From contig JAEZTL010000005.1 in the NCBI GenBank assembly GCA_023421395.1, positions 7,156-71,155 of the forward strand: a stretch of DNA of 64,000 bases, read 5' to 3'. Shown here one piece after another: positions 17,264 to 25,849 of this stretch. Both the position numbers and the translations under genes were made by a program. Source of the stretch: Bacillota bacterium (GTDB lineage: Bacteria; Bacillota; Clostridia; Christensenellales; Aristaeellaceae). The notes under the pieces were generated by a model. That model did not search any database. It had not been told where the DNA came from and saw nothing but the letters and a program-made list of their open reading frames with translations. Within the stretch, counting starts at the first letter, position 1. Every line of letters starts with the position of its first letter.

Positions 17264-18034
17264 TTGACGGCAACCTACGACGCGTACCTTCTGTTCCTGC
17301 TGGTGCTGACCCGCATGACGGGCGCGCTGCTGTTAAACCCGATTCTGGGCCGCAGAAACGTGCCGGCCATGGTGAAGATCTCGCTGGCGCTGATGCTGGC
17401 CATCGTGGTGACCCCAACGCTCACCGCCCCCGCGCCCAGTTTCCCCACGCCGCTGTCGTTCATGCTGGCGCTGATCCGCGAAATGCTGATCGGCTACGCG
17501 CTGGGGCTGGTGATGAACCTGTTCATCTCCTGGGTGCTGGTGGCCGGCGAGGCCATGGACATGGAGATGGGCACCAGCGTCAGCAAAATCTACGACCCGG
17601 CCAGCGGCGCTTCGCTCCCGCTCACCGGCACGGCGCTCAACGTGATGCTCACGCTGATCTTCTTCGCCTCCAACAGCCATCTGACGCTGATCCGCATCAT
17701 GGCGCAGTCGCTTCAGATGTTTCCGCCGGGGCCTCGGATGATTGCCGCGGACGTGGGCCAGACCATCGCCATGATGCTGGGGAACATTCTGATCCTGTCG
17801 CTGAAGCTGGCGATGCCGGTCCTGGCGATCGAGCTTCTTTCGGAAGCCGGAATGGGCGCGCTGATGCGGATCGTACCTCAGATCAACGTGTTCGTAGTGG
17901 GTCTGCAGATCAAGCTGGGGATCGGCCTTCTGATCGTGGTGCTGGCGCTGCCGGCGATCTCAAGGCTGATGGATCTGGCGCTGACGGAGATGTTTCAGCA
18001 GTTGCAGAAAAGCCTCGCCGTCATGCTGGGATAA
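17264..18034 (+). CDS. fliR: flagellar export gate protein FliR
   Basis: A 256-residue protein with about six membrane segments and FliR motifs (ALLLNPILGRRNVPAMVKIS, then GEAMDMEMGTSV). It completes the FliP5-FliQ4-FliR1 gate. The start is a TTG preceded by AAGGAGGGCGAGG. Confidence 0.95.
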   Translation: MTATYDAYLLFLLVLTRMTGALLLNPILGRRNVPAMVKISLALMLAIVVTPTLTAPAPSFPTPLSFMLALIREMLIGYALGLVMNLFISWVLVAGEAMDMEMGTSVSKIYDPASGASLPLTGTALNVMLTLIFFASNSHLTLIRIMAQSLQMFPPGPRMIAADVGQTIAMMLGNILILSLKLAMPVLAIELLSEAGMGALMRIVPQINVFVVGLQIKLGIGLLIVVLALPAISRLMDLALTEMFQQLQKSLAVMLG

Positions 18035-18061
18035 TCCGGGCTCGCGAAAGGGGGTGGGACC

Positions 18062-19126
18062 ATGGACAGCGGTTCGAAAACCGAAAAGGCAACCCCCCGA
18101 AAAAAGGACGACGAGCGAAAAAAAGGCAATATATTCCAGAGCAAGGACATGACCACCGCCGTCTCTCTGCTGGCGATGGCGGCCCTGCTCAAGCTGGGCG
18201 GCGGCTGGGTGATCGCGACGATGGAACGGCTGGTGCGCGAGAGCTGTCTGGCGCTGGGCACCACCGACGCGCTGAACGCCCGGAGCGCGTCGGAGATGAT
18301 GACCGGGTTCAGCCTGAACCTGGCGATGATCCTGGTGCCCATCACCGGCGCGGCGATGGTCATGGGGGTCGTGCTCACCGGCGTACAGACGAAGTTCCTG
18401 GTCACCCCGGGCCTGCTGGCCCCGAAGTTCTCCCGCATCAACCCGATGAGCGGCCTCAAAAACCTCTTCTCCCCCAAGACGCTCGTCGAGCTGGTCAAGT
18501 CGATCCTCAAGGTGGTCATCATCGGCGGAATCCTGTATTCGGATCTCTCCTCGCGGCTGACCTCCATCACGCTCTCGCCGCTGGTGGGCCCGAAGAGCAG
18601 CATCTCCTGGGTGGCGGATTCGGCGTTTGACATCACCATCCGGATCTCGGTATTCATGGCCGTCCTCGCCGCCTTCGACTACCTCTACCAGTGGTGGGAC
18701 TACGAAAAGCGCCTGAGGATGACCAAGGAAGAGGTCAAAGAGGAGCACAAGCGCATGGAGGGCGATCCCAACATCAAGGGCAAGATCCGCTCGCTGCAGC
18801 GCAGGATGGCCCAGGCGCGCATGATGCACAAGGTCCCCACCGCCACCGTGGTCGTCAAGAACCCGACCCACTACGCCGTGGCGCTGAAGTACGACCCGCC
18901 GGGGGACGCCTCCCCGGTGGTGGTGGCAAAGGGCATGAACCTGGTGGCGCTCCGAATCATCAAGATCGCGGAGGAAAACGGCGTGTACGTCACCGAAAAC
19001 CGGCCGCTGGCCCGCGGCCTCTACGAGGCGGTGGAACTGAACCAGCCCATCCCGGAGCAATTTTTCAAGCCCGTGGCGGACATCATCGCGTTCATCTACA
19101 ACCTCAAAAAGAGGCGCACCGCGTGA
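18062..19126 (+). CDS. flhB: flagellar export switch protein FlhB
   Basis: A 354-residue protein with four membrane segments and a cytoplasmic domain that switches export from rod/hook to filament substrates. The self-cleavage motif is intact: Asn267-Pro268-Thr269-His270 (VVVKNPTHYAVALKY). The N-terminus has the typical basic stretch (SGSKTEKATPRKKDDERKK). The last 29 bases, including the stop, are nearly repeated at the flhA start. Confidence 0.96.
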   Translation: MDSGSKTEKATPRKKDDERKKGNIFQSKDMTTAVSLLAMAALLKLGGGWVIATMERLVRESCLALGTTDALNARSASEMMTGFSLNLAMILVPITGAAMVMGVVLTGVQTKFLVTPGLLAPKFSRINPMSGLKNLFSPKTLVELVKSILKVVIIGGILYSDLSSRLTSITLSPLVGPKSSISWVADSAFDITIRISVFMAVLAAFDYLYQWWDYEKRLRMTKEEVKEEHKRMEGDPNIKGKIRSLQRRMAQARMMHKVPTATVVVKNPTHYAVALKYDPPGDASPVVVAKGMNLVALRIIKIAEENGVYVTENRPLARGLYEAVELNQPIPEQFFKPVADIIAFIYNLKKRRTA

Positions 19127-19212
19127 AGACCGCGCGAAATTCTCCCTAAAGGGGGCTTCCCGCGCGGGGAAACCCCGGAAACACCCTGAAGAAGAGGCGC
19201 ACCGCATGAAGA
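19101..19212 (+). repeat. 29-bp direct repeat flanking a hairpin at the flhB-flhA junction
   Basis: Positions 19101-19129 (flhB end) and 19184-19212 (flhA start) match at 25 of 29 positions, 83 bp apart. The GTGA of the flhB stop region lines up with the ATGA of the flhA start. Between them is a hairpin (GGGG at about 19151 with CCCC at 19173-19176, inner arms TTCCC and GGGAA). The second copy supplies the flhA ribosome site (AAGAGG). Confidence 0.8.
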
Positions 19213-21248
19213 AGATCCTGGACAACGCGCTGACGCTGTTCATCGTCGGCATCATATTTCTCATCATCATACCGCTGGGAACGGCGATTCTTGATGTGAT
19301 GCTGATCTTCAACATCGCCTTTTCGCTGATCATCCTCCTGATCGCCATGCACATCCGGGAGGCGCTGGAATTCTCGGTATTCCCGTCGATCCTTCTGATT
19401 ACGACGCTTCTGCGCGTGGCGCTGAACGTGTCCTCCACGCGGCTGATTCTCGGCAACGGCGGCAACGCGGGCCACGTGATCCAGACCTTCGGCAACTTTG
19501 TGATCGGCGGCAACGCGCTGGTGGGCTTCATCGTGTTCCTGATCATCGTGGTGGTGCAGTTCATCGTCATCACCAAGGGCTCCGAGCGCGTGGCGGAGGT
19601 GGCGGCCAGGTTCACGCTGGACGCCATGCCCGGCAAACAGATGGCCGTGGACGCCGACCTCAACTCCGGCCTGATCGACGAGGCCACCGCCCGCGTCCGC
19701 CGCCAGAAGGTGCAGCGCGAGGCCGACTTCTACGGATCCATGGACGGCGCGGCCAAGTTCATCAAGGGCGACGCGATCGTCTCCATCATCACGATGCTGA
19801 TCAACAGCGTCGGCGGCATCATCATCGGCATGGTGATGGGCGGCGGGGATTTCGGCACGGTGGTCAACACCTACATCATCGCCACCGTGGGCGACGGTTT
19901 GTCCGCGCAGATTCCGGCGCTGCTCATCTCCACCGCCACCGGCATGGTGGTCACCCGCGCCGCGTCGGTCAACAGCTTCAGCGAGGACTTGAAGTCGCAG
20001 ATCGTATCCTACCCCATCGCGCTGATGATCGCCGGCGGCGTTCTGGTCACGATGTCGCTGATCCCCGGCTTCCCGGTGCTGGTTCTGCTGGTCATCGGCG
20101 GCGGCCTGATCGCGCTGGCGGCGATGCTGAACCGCCGCAAGGAGCCCGAGCCCGTGGTCGCAACCTCCGCCGGCGCGCTGCCGATGAACGAGACCGAGTT
20201 TTACCGCAACACGGAGAACATCTACACGCTGCTCAGCGTCGAGCCCATCGAGGTGGAGGTGGGCTACAGCCTGATTCCGCTGGTGGACGAAGCCCGGGGC
20301 GGCAACTTCATCAACCGCGTGGTGATGCTCAGGCGGCAGTTCGCCGAAGAGATGGGCATGGTGGTGCCGGCGGTCACGCTGCGCGACAACGCCGAGCTGG
20401 GCGTCAACGAGTATGTGATCAAGCTCAAGGGCGAGGTCATCGCCGGCGGCGAGGTGCTCTCCGATCACTTCCTGGCCATGAACCCCATCGAAGGCGCCCA
20501 GGAAATCGACGGCATCGACACGCTGGAGCCCGCCTTCAAGATCCGCGCCAAATGGATCGCCTCCGACATGCGCGAACTGGCGCAGATGAGCGGCTATACC
20601 GTCATCGACCCGCTGTCGGTGATCGTGACGCACTTGTCGGAGATCATCAAAAAGAATGCCCACGAGCTGTTCGGCCGCAAAGAGCTGATCCTGCTCATGG
20701 ACAACCTGAAAAAGACCAACAAGGAGCTGGTGGACGACTTGGTGCCCGGCGTGGTCTCCCACCTGGATTTGCAGAAGGTACTGTGCAACCTCCTGGCCGA
20801 GCAGGTGCCCATCCGGGATTTGCAGACCATCCTCGAGACGCTTGGCGAGTACGCGCCCAACGTAAAGGACGCGGACCTGCTCACCGAATACGTGCGGCAG
20901 GCGCTCCGGCGCACCATCACCCGGCGGTTCGCGCCGGACGGCAACCTGAAGGTGGTCACGCTGAATCCGGAGATCGAAAACCTGATCATGGGCGGCGTGC
21001 GCAAGACCGCGGGCAATTCCTACGTATCGCTGGAGCCCTCGGTGATGCAGTCCATCGTCAACGCCCACATGGAGCAGGAAAACCGGCTGAAGGACCAGCT
21101 CAACGACGTGATCGTGCTCACCTCCCCCGTCGTGCGCTGCTATTACCGCAAGCTGATCGAGCAGTTCTCCTCGGAAGCGGTGGTGCTCTCCTTCAACGAA
21201 ATCAACAAGGAAGTCAACATGCAGGCACTGGGAACCATCTCGATTTGA
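19206..21248 (+). CDS. flhA: flagellar export protein FlhA
   Basis: A 680-residue export-gate protein. The N-terminal half has about eight membrane segments and the FHIPEP signature region (TLLRVALNVSSTRLIL, then VVQFIVITKGSERVAEV and FTLDAMPGKQMAVDADLN). The C-terminal 340 residues form the cytosolic ring that docks chaperone-substrate complexes. The start lies in a near-copy of the flhB end. Unlike in many Firmicutes, flhF and flhG do not follow it. Confidence 0.97.
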   Translation: MKKILDNALTLFIVGIIFLIIIPLGTAILDVMLIFNIAFSLIILLIAMHIREALEFSVFPSILLITTLLRVALNVSSTRLILGNGGNAGHVIQTFGNFVIGGNALVGFIVFLIIVVVQFIVITKGSERVAEVAARFTLDAMPGKQMAVDADLNSGLIDEATARVRRQKVQREADFYGSMDGAAKFIKGDAIVSIITMLINSVGGIIIGMVMGGGDFGTVVNTYIIATVGDGLSAQIPALLISTATGMVVTRAASVNSFSEDLKSQIVSYPIALMIAGGVLVTMSLIPGFPVLVLLVIGGGLIALAAMLNRRKEPEPVVATSAGALPMNETEFYRNTENIYTLLSVEPIEVEVGYSLIPLVDEARGGNFINRVVMLRRQFAEEMGMVVPAVTLRDNAELGVNEYVIKLKGEVIAGGEVLSDHFLAMNPIEGAQEIDGIDTLEPAFKIRAKWIASDMRELAQMSGYTVIDPLSVIVTHLSEIIKKNAHELFGRKELILLMDNLKKTNKELVDDLVPGVVSHLDLQKVLCNLLAEQVPIRDLQTILETLGEYAPNVKDADLLTEYVRQALRRTITRRFAPDGNLKVVTLNPEIENLIMGGVRKTAGNSYVSLEPSVMQSIVNAHMEQENRLKDQLNDVIVLTSPVVRCYYRKLIEQFSSEAVVLSFNEINKEVNMQALGTISI

Positions 21249-21280
21249 TCCCGCCTGAAAATTCGTAGGACGGTAAAAGC

Positions 21281-22054
21281 ATGAGCCAGATCAAGGGGAC
21301 GGAAAACAAAATCACCGAGCAGACGTGGCTGAGGTACGCCAAGTCGAAAGACGTCGGCCTTCGCAACGAGATCCTGATGAGTTACCTCCCGATCGTCACC
21401 TATTCCCTGAAGAAGGCGCAGACCTTCATCCGGAACCGGGCGGACGCGGAGGATATGGCCAGCCAGGGTGTGCTCGAGCTGATCAACTGCATCGACCGCT
21501 ATGACGTGGAGCGGGGCGTACAGTTTGATTCCTACGCCTCGATCCGGGTGCGCGGCGCGATCATCGACTACATCCGCAAGAAGGACTGGGTGTCCCGGGA
21601 CATCCGTAAGAAGATCAAGCAGATGAACCTGGCCACCGACCAGCTGCAGATGGAGCTGGGGCGCTTCCCGGAGGAGGCCGAACTGGCCGAGCGGCTGGGC
21701 ATCACCGAAGCAGAGCTGTCAAAAATCCGTTCGGACGAGGTGAATTTCAACGTGGTGTCCTTTGAGGAAACGCTGTATAACACCGGCATGACGCTTCTGG
21801 ACGTGACGGAAAACCAGGAGGCCCAGTCCCCCGAGCACCACCTGATGGAGCGGGACTTCCGGCAGCAGATCGCAAGGTATATCGACGAGCTGGACGAAAA
21901 GGAGCGCACGGTCATCTCGCTGTACTACTATGAGGAACTCAAGCTCAAGGAGATCGCCTTCGTACTGAACCTGACGGTCTCCCGGGTTTCGCAGATCCAC
22001 TCCAAGGCGCTGACCAGGCTCAGAACACGCATCGCCGAATACATGGCCGAATAG
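21281..22054 (+). CDS. fliA: RNA polymerase sigma-28 factor FliA/SigD
   Basis: A 257-residue sigma factor of the FliA/WhiG type. Region 2 is clear (DAEDMASQGVLELINCIDRY, then FDSYASIRVRGAIIDYIRK). Region 3 has LGRFPEEAELAERLGI, and the region 4 helix-turn-helix lies at the end (LKEIAFVLNLTVSRVSQIHSKAL). It directs late flagellar genes; matching promoter sequences occur in this window before flgM, fliD and the hemerythrin gene. FlgM, encoded downstream, is its expected anti-sigma factor. Confidence 0.96.
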   Translation: MSQIKGTENKITEQTWLRYAKSKDVGLRNEILMSYLPIVTYSLKKAQTFIRNRADAEDMASQGVLELINCIDRYDVERGVQFDSYASIRVRGAIIDYIRKKDWVSRDIRKKIKQMNLATDQLQMELGRFPEEAELAERLGITEAELSKIRSDEVNFNVVSFEETLYNTGMTLLDVTENQEAQSPEHHLMERDFRQQIARYIDELDEKERTVISLYYYEELKLKEIAFVLNLTVSRVSQIHSKALTRLRTRIAEYMAE

Positions 22055-22074
22055 ACCGAAAGCGAGGACAAGCC

Positions 22075-22830
22075 ATGAACAATGCCATTTACGCCGCCAC
22101 GACCGGCATGATCAACCGCAGCCGCGCGCTGGACGTGACGGCCACAAACCTGGCCAACGCCTCCACCTCCGGCTACAAGCGGGATCGGCTGATCACCGCC
22201 TCCTTCGGCGAGCGCGTCGCCTACCGGCTGGCCGCCGACGGCGCCCGGGAAATCGGCAGCGACAACCACGGCGCCATCGCCGAGGAAATCCTCACCGACT
22301 ACACCCAGGGCGTGGTTGAAACCACCGGCCGCGCGCTGGACTTCGCCATCATCGGCGACGGCTACTTCTCCATCGAAACCGCGGGCGGCCAGGAAGCGGC
22401 GACGCGGGACGGCAGCTTCGAGGTGGACGCGGAGGGTTATTTGCGCACCGCCGCAGGCGGCTATGTGATGGGCCAGGGCGGCCGCATCGAGGTGGGCGCG
22501 GGCGCGGTCACGATCGATTCGAACGGCGTAGTCTATTCGGACGGGCAGACCGTCGATACCCTCGCCATGCTGGTTTCGCCCCCTCCGGAGGATGGCCAGG
22601 CGGCGGAAGCCCTGGCCAAGGAAGCGCCCAACGCGCTGGCCCGCCCCGAGGGCGAAGCCGCCTTTGCCGGCCAGATCGTGCAGGGCCGGCTGGAGCGTTC
22701 CAACGTCAATATGGTCGAAGAGATGTCCCAGATGATGGCCGCCTCCCGCGCCTACCAGTCCTGCGCGCAGGTGGTCAAGATCCTGGACTCGATCAATCAG
22801 AAGACCGTCACCGAAATCGGCCGGCTGTAG
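22075..22830 (+). CDS. flgF: flagellar basal-body rod protein (FlgF/FlhO-type)
   Basis: A 251-residue rod protein with the N-terminal axial motif (DVTATNLANASTSGYKRD) and the C-terminal helix (NVNMVEEMSQMMAASRAYQS). It corresponds by order to flhO of Bacillus, the distal rod gene just before flhP. Assignment between FlgF and FlgG types is by position. It follows fliA by 20 bases. Confidence 0.85.
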   Translation: MNNAIYAATTGMINRSRALDVTATNLANASTSGYKRDRLITASFGERVAYRLAADGAREIGSDNHGAIAEEILTDYTQGVVETTGRALDFAIIGDGYFSIETAGGQEAATRDGSFEVDAEGYLRTAAGGYVMGQGGRIEVGAGAVTIDSNGVVYSDGQTVDTLAMLVSPPPEDGQAAEALAKEAPNALARPEGEAAFAGQIVQGRLERSNVNMVEEMSQMMAASRAYQSCAQVVKILDSINQKTVTEIGRL

Positions 22831-22863
22831 GCCGGGGCGCGGCGAATAAGGAGGGGACGACCC

Positions 22864-23574
22864 TTGATCAACGGGTTTTACGCGGCCAAGTCGGGCCTTC
22901 GCAGCTTCCAGTTCGGATTGGATGTGACGGCCAACAATATCGCCAACGTGGATACCGACGGCTTCCAGTCGAAGACCGTCAACTTCGCGGATCTGGTCTA
23001 TACCCGCACCCAAGGCCTGTCCGTCGTGGCCGGCAACGGCAGCCGCGCGCTGTCCACCTCCGCCATCGTGGAGCAGGGCGCTTACCTGCCGGGGGACGAG
23101 TTGAGCGCCATGATTGACGGAGAAGGCTACTACGCGATCCAAAACCCCACCGGGGACGCGGAGAACGCCGCGCTCTACATGCGCTCCGGCAACTTCTCGC
23201 TGTCCGAGGAGGGCGGAACGCTCTACCTGACCGCGCCCGGAGGCGGCTATGTGCTGGACCAGGGCGGCCAGCGGATCGAGGTCGCAAACGGCGACGCGAC
23301 CGCGGCCCTCGGCCAGGTGGCGCTCTACGCTTTCAACAACCCCGGCGCGCTCACAGCGCTGGGCGGCGGGCGCTTCACCCCCAGCGAGGCCTCCGGCGAG
23401 CCCGTGGAGGACACCGTCTCCCGGCTGGTGCAGGGCGGCACGGAGGGCTCCAATGTGGACCTCGCCGCCGAGATGGCGCACCTGATGATCGCCCAGCGCG
23501 GCTTCACCGCCAACGCGAAAATTCTGCAAACCATCGACGAGCTGGAGCAGACCGCCAATAGCCTCAGAAGCTAA
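22864..23574 (+). CDS. flgG: flagellar basal-body rod protein (FlgG/FlhP-type)
   Basis: A 236-residue distal rod protein with the axial motif (GLDVTANNIANVDTDGFQSK) and C-terminal helix (NVDLAAEMAHLMIAQRGFTANAKIL split by the usual NVDL start). It starts at a TTG after AAGGAGGGGACGACCC. It is the last gene of the long fla operon; the sigma-28 promoter of flgM begins 20 bases after its stop. Confidence 0.87.
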   Translation: MINGFYAAKSGLRSFQFGLDVTANNIANVDTDGFQSKTVNFADLVYTRTQGLSVVAGNGSRALSTSAIVEQGAYLPGDELSAMIDGEGYYAIQNPTGDAENAALYMRSGNFSLSEEGGTLYLTAPGGGYVLDQGGQRIEVANGDATAALGQVALYAFNNPGALTALGGGRFTPSEASGEPVEDTVSRLVQGGTEGSNVDLAAEMAHLMIAQRGFTANAKILQTIDELEQTANSLRS

Positions 23575-23593
23575 GCAAATTCAGCATCCGCGC

Positions 23594-23620
23594 TAAACTT
23601 CGGATGGATTCATACGATAT
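23594..23620 (+). promoter_or_regulatory. sigma-28 promoter of the flgM operon
   Basis: TAAA (23594-23597), then exactly 15 nt, then TACGATAT (23613-23620). The sigma-28 consensus is TAAA-N15-GCCGATAT, so 10 of 12 defined positions match. It lies 19 bases before the chosen flgM start and should drive the late genes through csrA and perhaps the flagellins. Confidence 0.8.
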
Positions 23621-23638
23621 ATAGAGCAGGTGATGACG

Positions 23639-23962
23639 ATGAAAATCAATCCTTCTCAGATAGACAAGCTGTTCAGCGCACTGTCCGCCGAGGGCACGCT
23701 GTCGACCTCCAAGGAGACCGACAAGCAGCAGGCCGCTGCCGCCGGCAGCACGGACAGTCTGTCCATCTCCGAGGCGGCGAAGAACCGCTCGGACATTGAC
23801 AGCGCGGTGAACATGGTGGTGACGGACGCCACCAAGACCACTTCAGCCGAGAGGCTGCTCCGCTTCAAAAACGAGATCCAGAACGGGACGTACCACGTTC
23901 CCTCCGAGGCGATTGCCGCCGCGATGCTGGGCCACGTCGAGAACGGGGACTACGGCGCATGA
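23639..23962 (+). CDS. flgM: anti-sigma-28 factor FlgM
   Basis: A 107-residue protein. The C-terminal half matches FlgM (SERLLRFKNEIQNGTYHVPSEAIAAAML), the part that binds sigma-28. The N-terminal half is polar and disordered, as expected for an exported anti-sigma factor. Three starts are close together (GTG 23630, ATG 23633, ATG 23639). The last is chosen for GAGCAGG eight bases before it. The stop overlaps flgN. Confidence 0.9.
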   Translation: MKINPSQIDKLFSALSAEGTLSTSKETDKQQAAAAGSTDSLSISEAAKNRSDIDSAVNMVVTDATKTTSAERLLRFKNEIQNGTYHVPSEAIAAAMLGHVENGDYGA

Positions 23963-24381
23963 AGGATCTACGCGAACTGGCTCGGGTTCTGGACGCCCAG
24001 CGCGCCACCTATGCGAAGATGCTGGAGATGGAAGAGGAGAAGTCGCAGGCGCTCATCAAGGGCGACGCGGACTCGCTCGCCAGGGTCATGAGCGGCCAGC
24101 AGGCGCTGATGGTGCAGGCCAGGGGGCTTGAGGACAAGCGCATGAAGCTGTGCGAGGGCACGGCGCCCACGCTCCGGGAATTTGTGGATTCGAGTCCCGA
24201 ATGCCGCGAGGCGCTGGAGCCGGTGTTTCTCGCCCTCAGCGAGACGGTGCGTTCCCTCAAGAAAAAGAACCTGCGGAACCGCAAGCTGCTGGAAGCCCGT
24301 CTGGCCACCATTCGCTTCATGAACCAGCAACTGGGGCTATCCCCCAATACCTACGGCAAGGGCGTCACGGTCAAGGCTTAG
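23959..24381 (+). CDS. flgN: flagellar export chaperone FlgN
   Basis: A 140-residue helical protein of the FlgN family, chaperone for the hook-filament junction proteins FlgK and FlgL. The family is poorly conserved, but the heptad-rich helices, the C-terminal LGLSPNTYGKG-like ending and the position between flgM and flgK support it. The ATG overlaps the flgM stop (ATGA). Confidence 0.88.
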   Translation: MKDLRELARVLDAQRATYAKMLEMEEEKSQALIKGDADSLARVMSGQQALMVQARGLEDKRMKLCEGTAPTLREFVDSSPECREALEPVFLALSETVRSLKKKNLRNRKLLEARLATIRFMNQQLGLSPNTYGKGVTVKA

Positions 24382-24394
24382 CGCGGAGGGATCC

Positions 24395-25816
24395 ATGAGA
24401 CCGACTTTTTACGGGTTCGAGGCCGCGCGGAGCGGCATGACGGCGGCGCAGGCCGGGCTGGACGTCACGGGCAACAACATTGCCAACCTGTCCACGGAAG
24501 CCTATTCCCGGCAGGTGGTCGACCAGACCGCAACCTTCTATGGCTCGACCAGCGACAAGCTGGCGCCGGTGGGCCTGACCCAGACAACCGGATCGGGCGC
24601 CACGGTGGAGGGCATCAACCAGGTGCGCAGCCAGTTTCTCGATCTCCGGTACCGGGACGCCAACGCGGTCAACAGCGCCAACGCGAAGATGTTCTCCATC
24701 CTCTCCGACGTGGAGAACAACTTCGACGAGACCGAAAACGACGGGCTCAGCGCCATGCTGGAGGACTTCAACAAGCAGTTGCAGGTGCTGTCGCTGAACG
24801 CGGGTGAGGTCGAATACGCCAGTCTCGCGCGCTCCAGCGCCCAGAAGGTGGCGCAAACCCTCAACCAGTACTCGGCCCAGCTGACGGCCATCCGCAAGCA
24901 GACGGCGGACGAAATGGAGATCTCGGTCAAGGACGCGAACACGCTGCTGGGCAAGATCGCCACCATCAACGAATCCATCAAGATCGCCACGCTGCAGGGT
25001 ACCGAGACCAACGCGCTCAACGATATGCGAAACCAGTACCTGGACAAGCTGTCCTCGTACATGAATATCCGGGCGACCTACCTGACCGACGGAACGGTCA
25101 GCATCGCCTCCGGCAGTACCGCGCTGCTGGACGCGGCCGGCGGAACGGTGGCAACCCTCGAAACCGAGGACGGCGCCTCCGGAATGCGCCTTCTGGCGGA
25201 CGGCGCGCCGATGAATCTGGCGGGCGGCTCCCTCTTCGGATCGATGCAGGTCTTAAACGGCAAGGGCAGCTACGCCGCCTCCGGCGAGAACAGCTTTCGC
25301 GGCATCCCTTACTACCAGGCCTCGCTGGATTCGCTGGCGGATAGCCTGTCCTCCACCTTCAACGCGCTGAACGGTTCGGCGCTTTTCACCGGCAGCGGCG
25401 CCGCGGACATCGCGATTTCGAGCCAATGGCTGGCCAACCCGAACCACATCACCGCCACGCTGGACGCAGACGGCGCAAAGGGCAAGAACGACAATATCCT
25501 GCGAATGATCTCCGCGATGGACGAAGACCGCGCGATCACCTCGGACTTCACCGGCAGCTTCGGCGGCTACGTGCTCGCGCTGATGGGCGACGTGGCCATC
25601 GATAAGGACTACACGGCGGACGTCTCCGAGACCAGCGACATGGTATTCCGGTCCATCGGCAACGAGCGGGAATCCACGATGGGCGTTTCGCTGAACGGGG
25701 AGACCGCCAACCTCATCAAGTACCAGAAGGCCTTCGCCGCCTCCGCCCGGGTGATGACCGCACTGGATGAAACGCTGGATACCGTCATCAACCGGATGGG
25801 CACGGTTGGAAGATAA
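24395..25816 (+). CDS. flgK: flagellar hook-associated protein 1, FlgK
   Basis: A 473-residue hook-filament junction protein. The N-terminus has the axial signature (AAQAGLDVTGNNIANLSTEA). The C-terminal helix is typical (ETANLIKYQKAFAASARVMT). Length fits the shorter Firmicutes FlgK proteins. GCGGAGGG precedes the ATG. Confidence 0.95.
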   Translation: MRPTFYGFEAARSGMTAAQAGLDVTGNNIANLSTEAYSRQVVDQTATFYGSTSDKLAPVGLTQTTGSGATVEGINQVRSQFLDLRYRDANAVNSANAKMFSILSDVENNFDETENDGLSAMLEDFNKQLQVLSLNAGEVEYASLARSSAQKVAQTLNQYSAQLTAIRKQTADEMEISVKDANTLLGKIATINESIKIATLQGTETNALNDMRNQYLDKLSSYMNIRATYLTDGTVSIASGSTALLDAAGGTVATLETEDGASGMRLLADGAPMNLAGGSLFGSMQVLNGKGSYAASGENSFRGIPYYQASLDSLADSLSSTFNALNGSALFTGSGAADIAISSQWLANPNHITATLDADGAKGKNDNILRMISAMDEDRAITSDFTGSFGGYVLALMGDVAIDKDYTADVSETSDMVFRSIGNERESTMGVSLNGETANLIKYQKAFAASARVMTALDETLDTVINRMGTVGR

Positions 25817-25849
25817 GAAAACAAAGAGTATGAACGGGAGGTGCGGGCG

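Noticed and set aside
19146..21068. 640-residue open frame antisense to flhA (and similar long antisense frames at 17960-19687, 28229-30082, 7808-9004 and 54090-55892)
   Set aside because: These are His/Asp/Arg-rich shadow frames created by GC-rich codon use of the genes on the other strand. They lack family features and ribosome sites.
24371..24856. Minus-strand gene antisense to flgK start
   Set aside because: Shadow frame of flgK with no start signal or family features.
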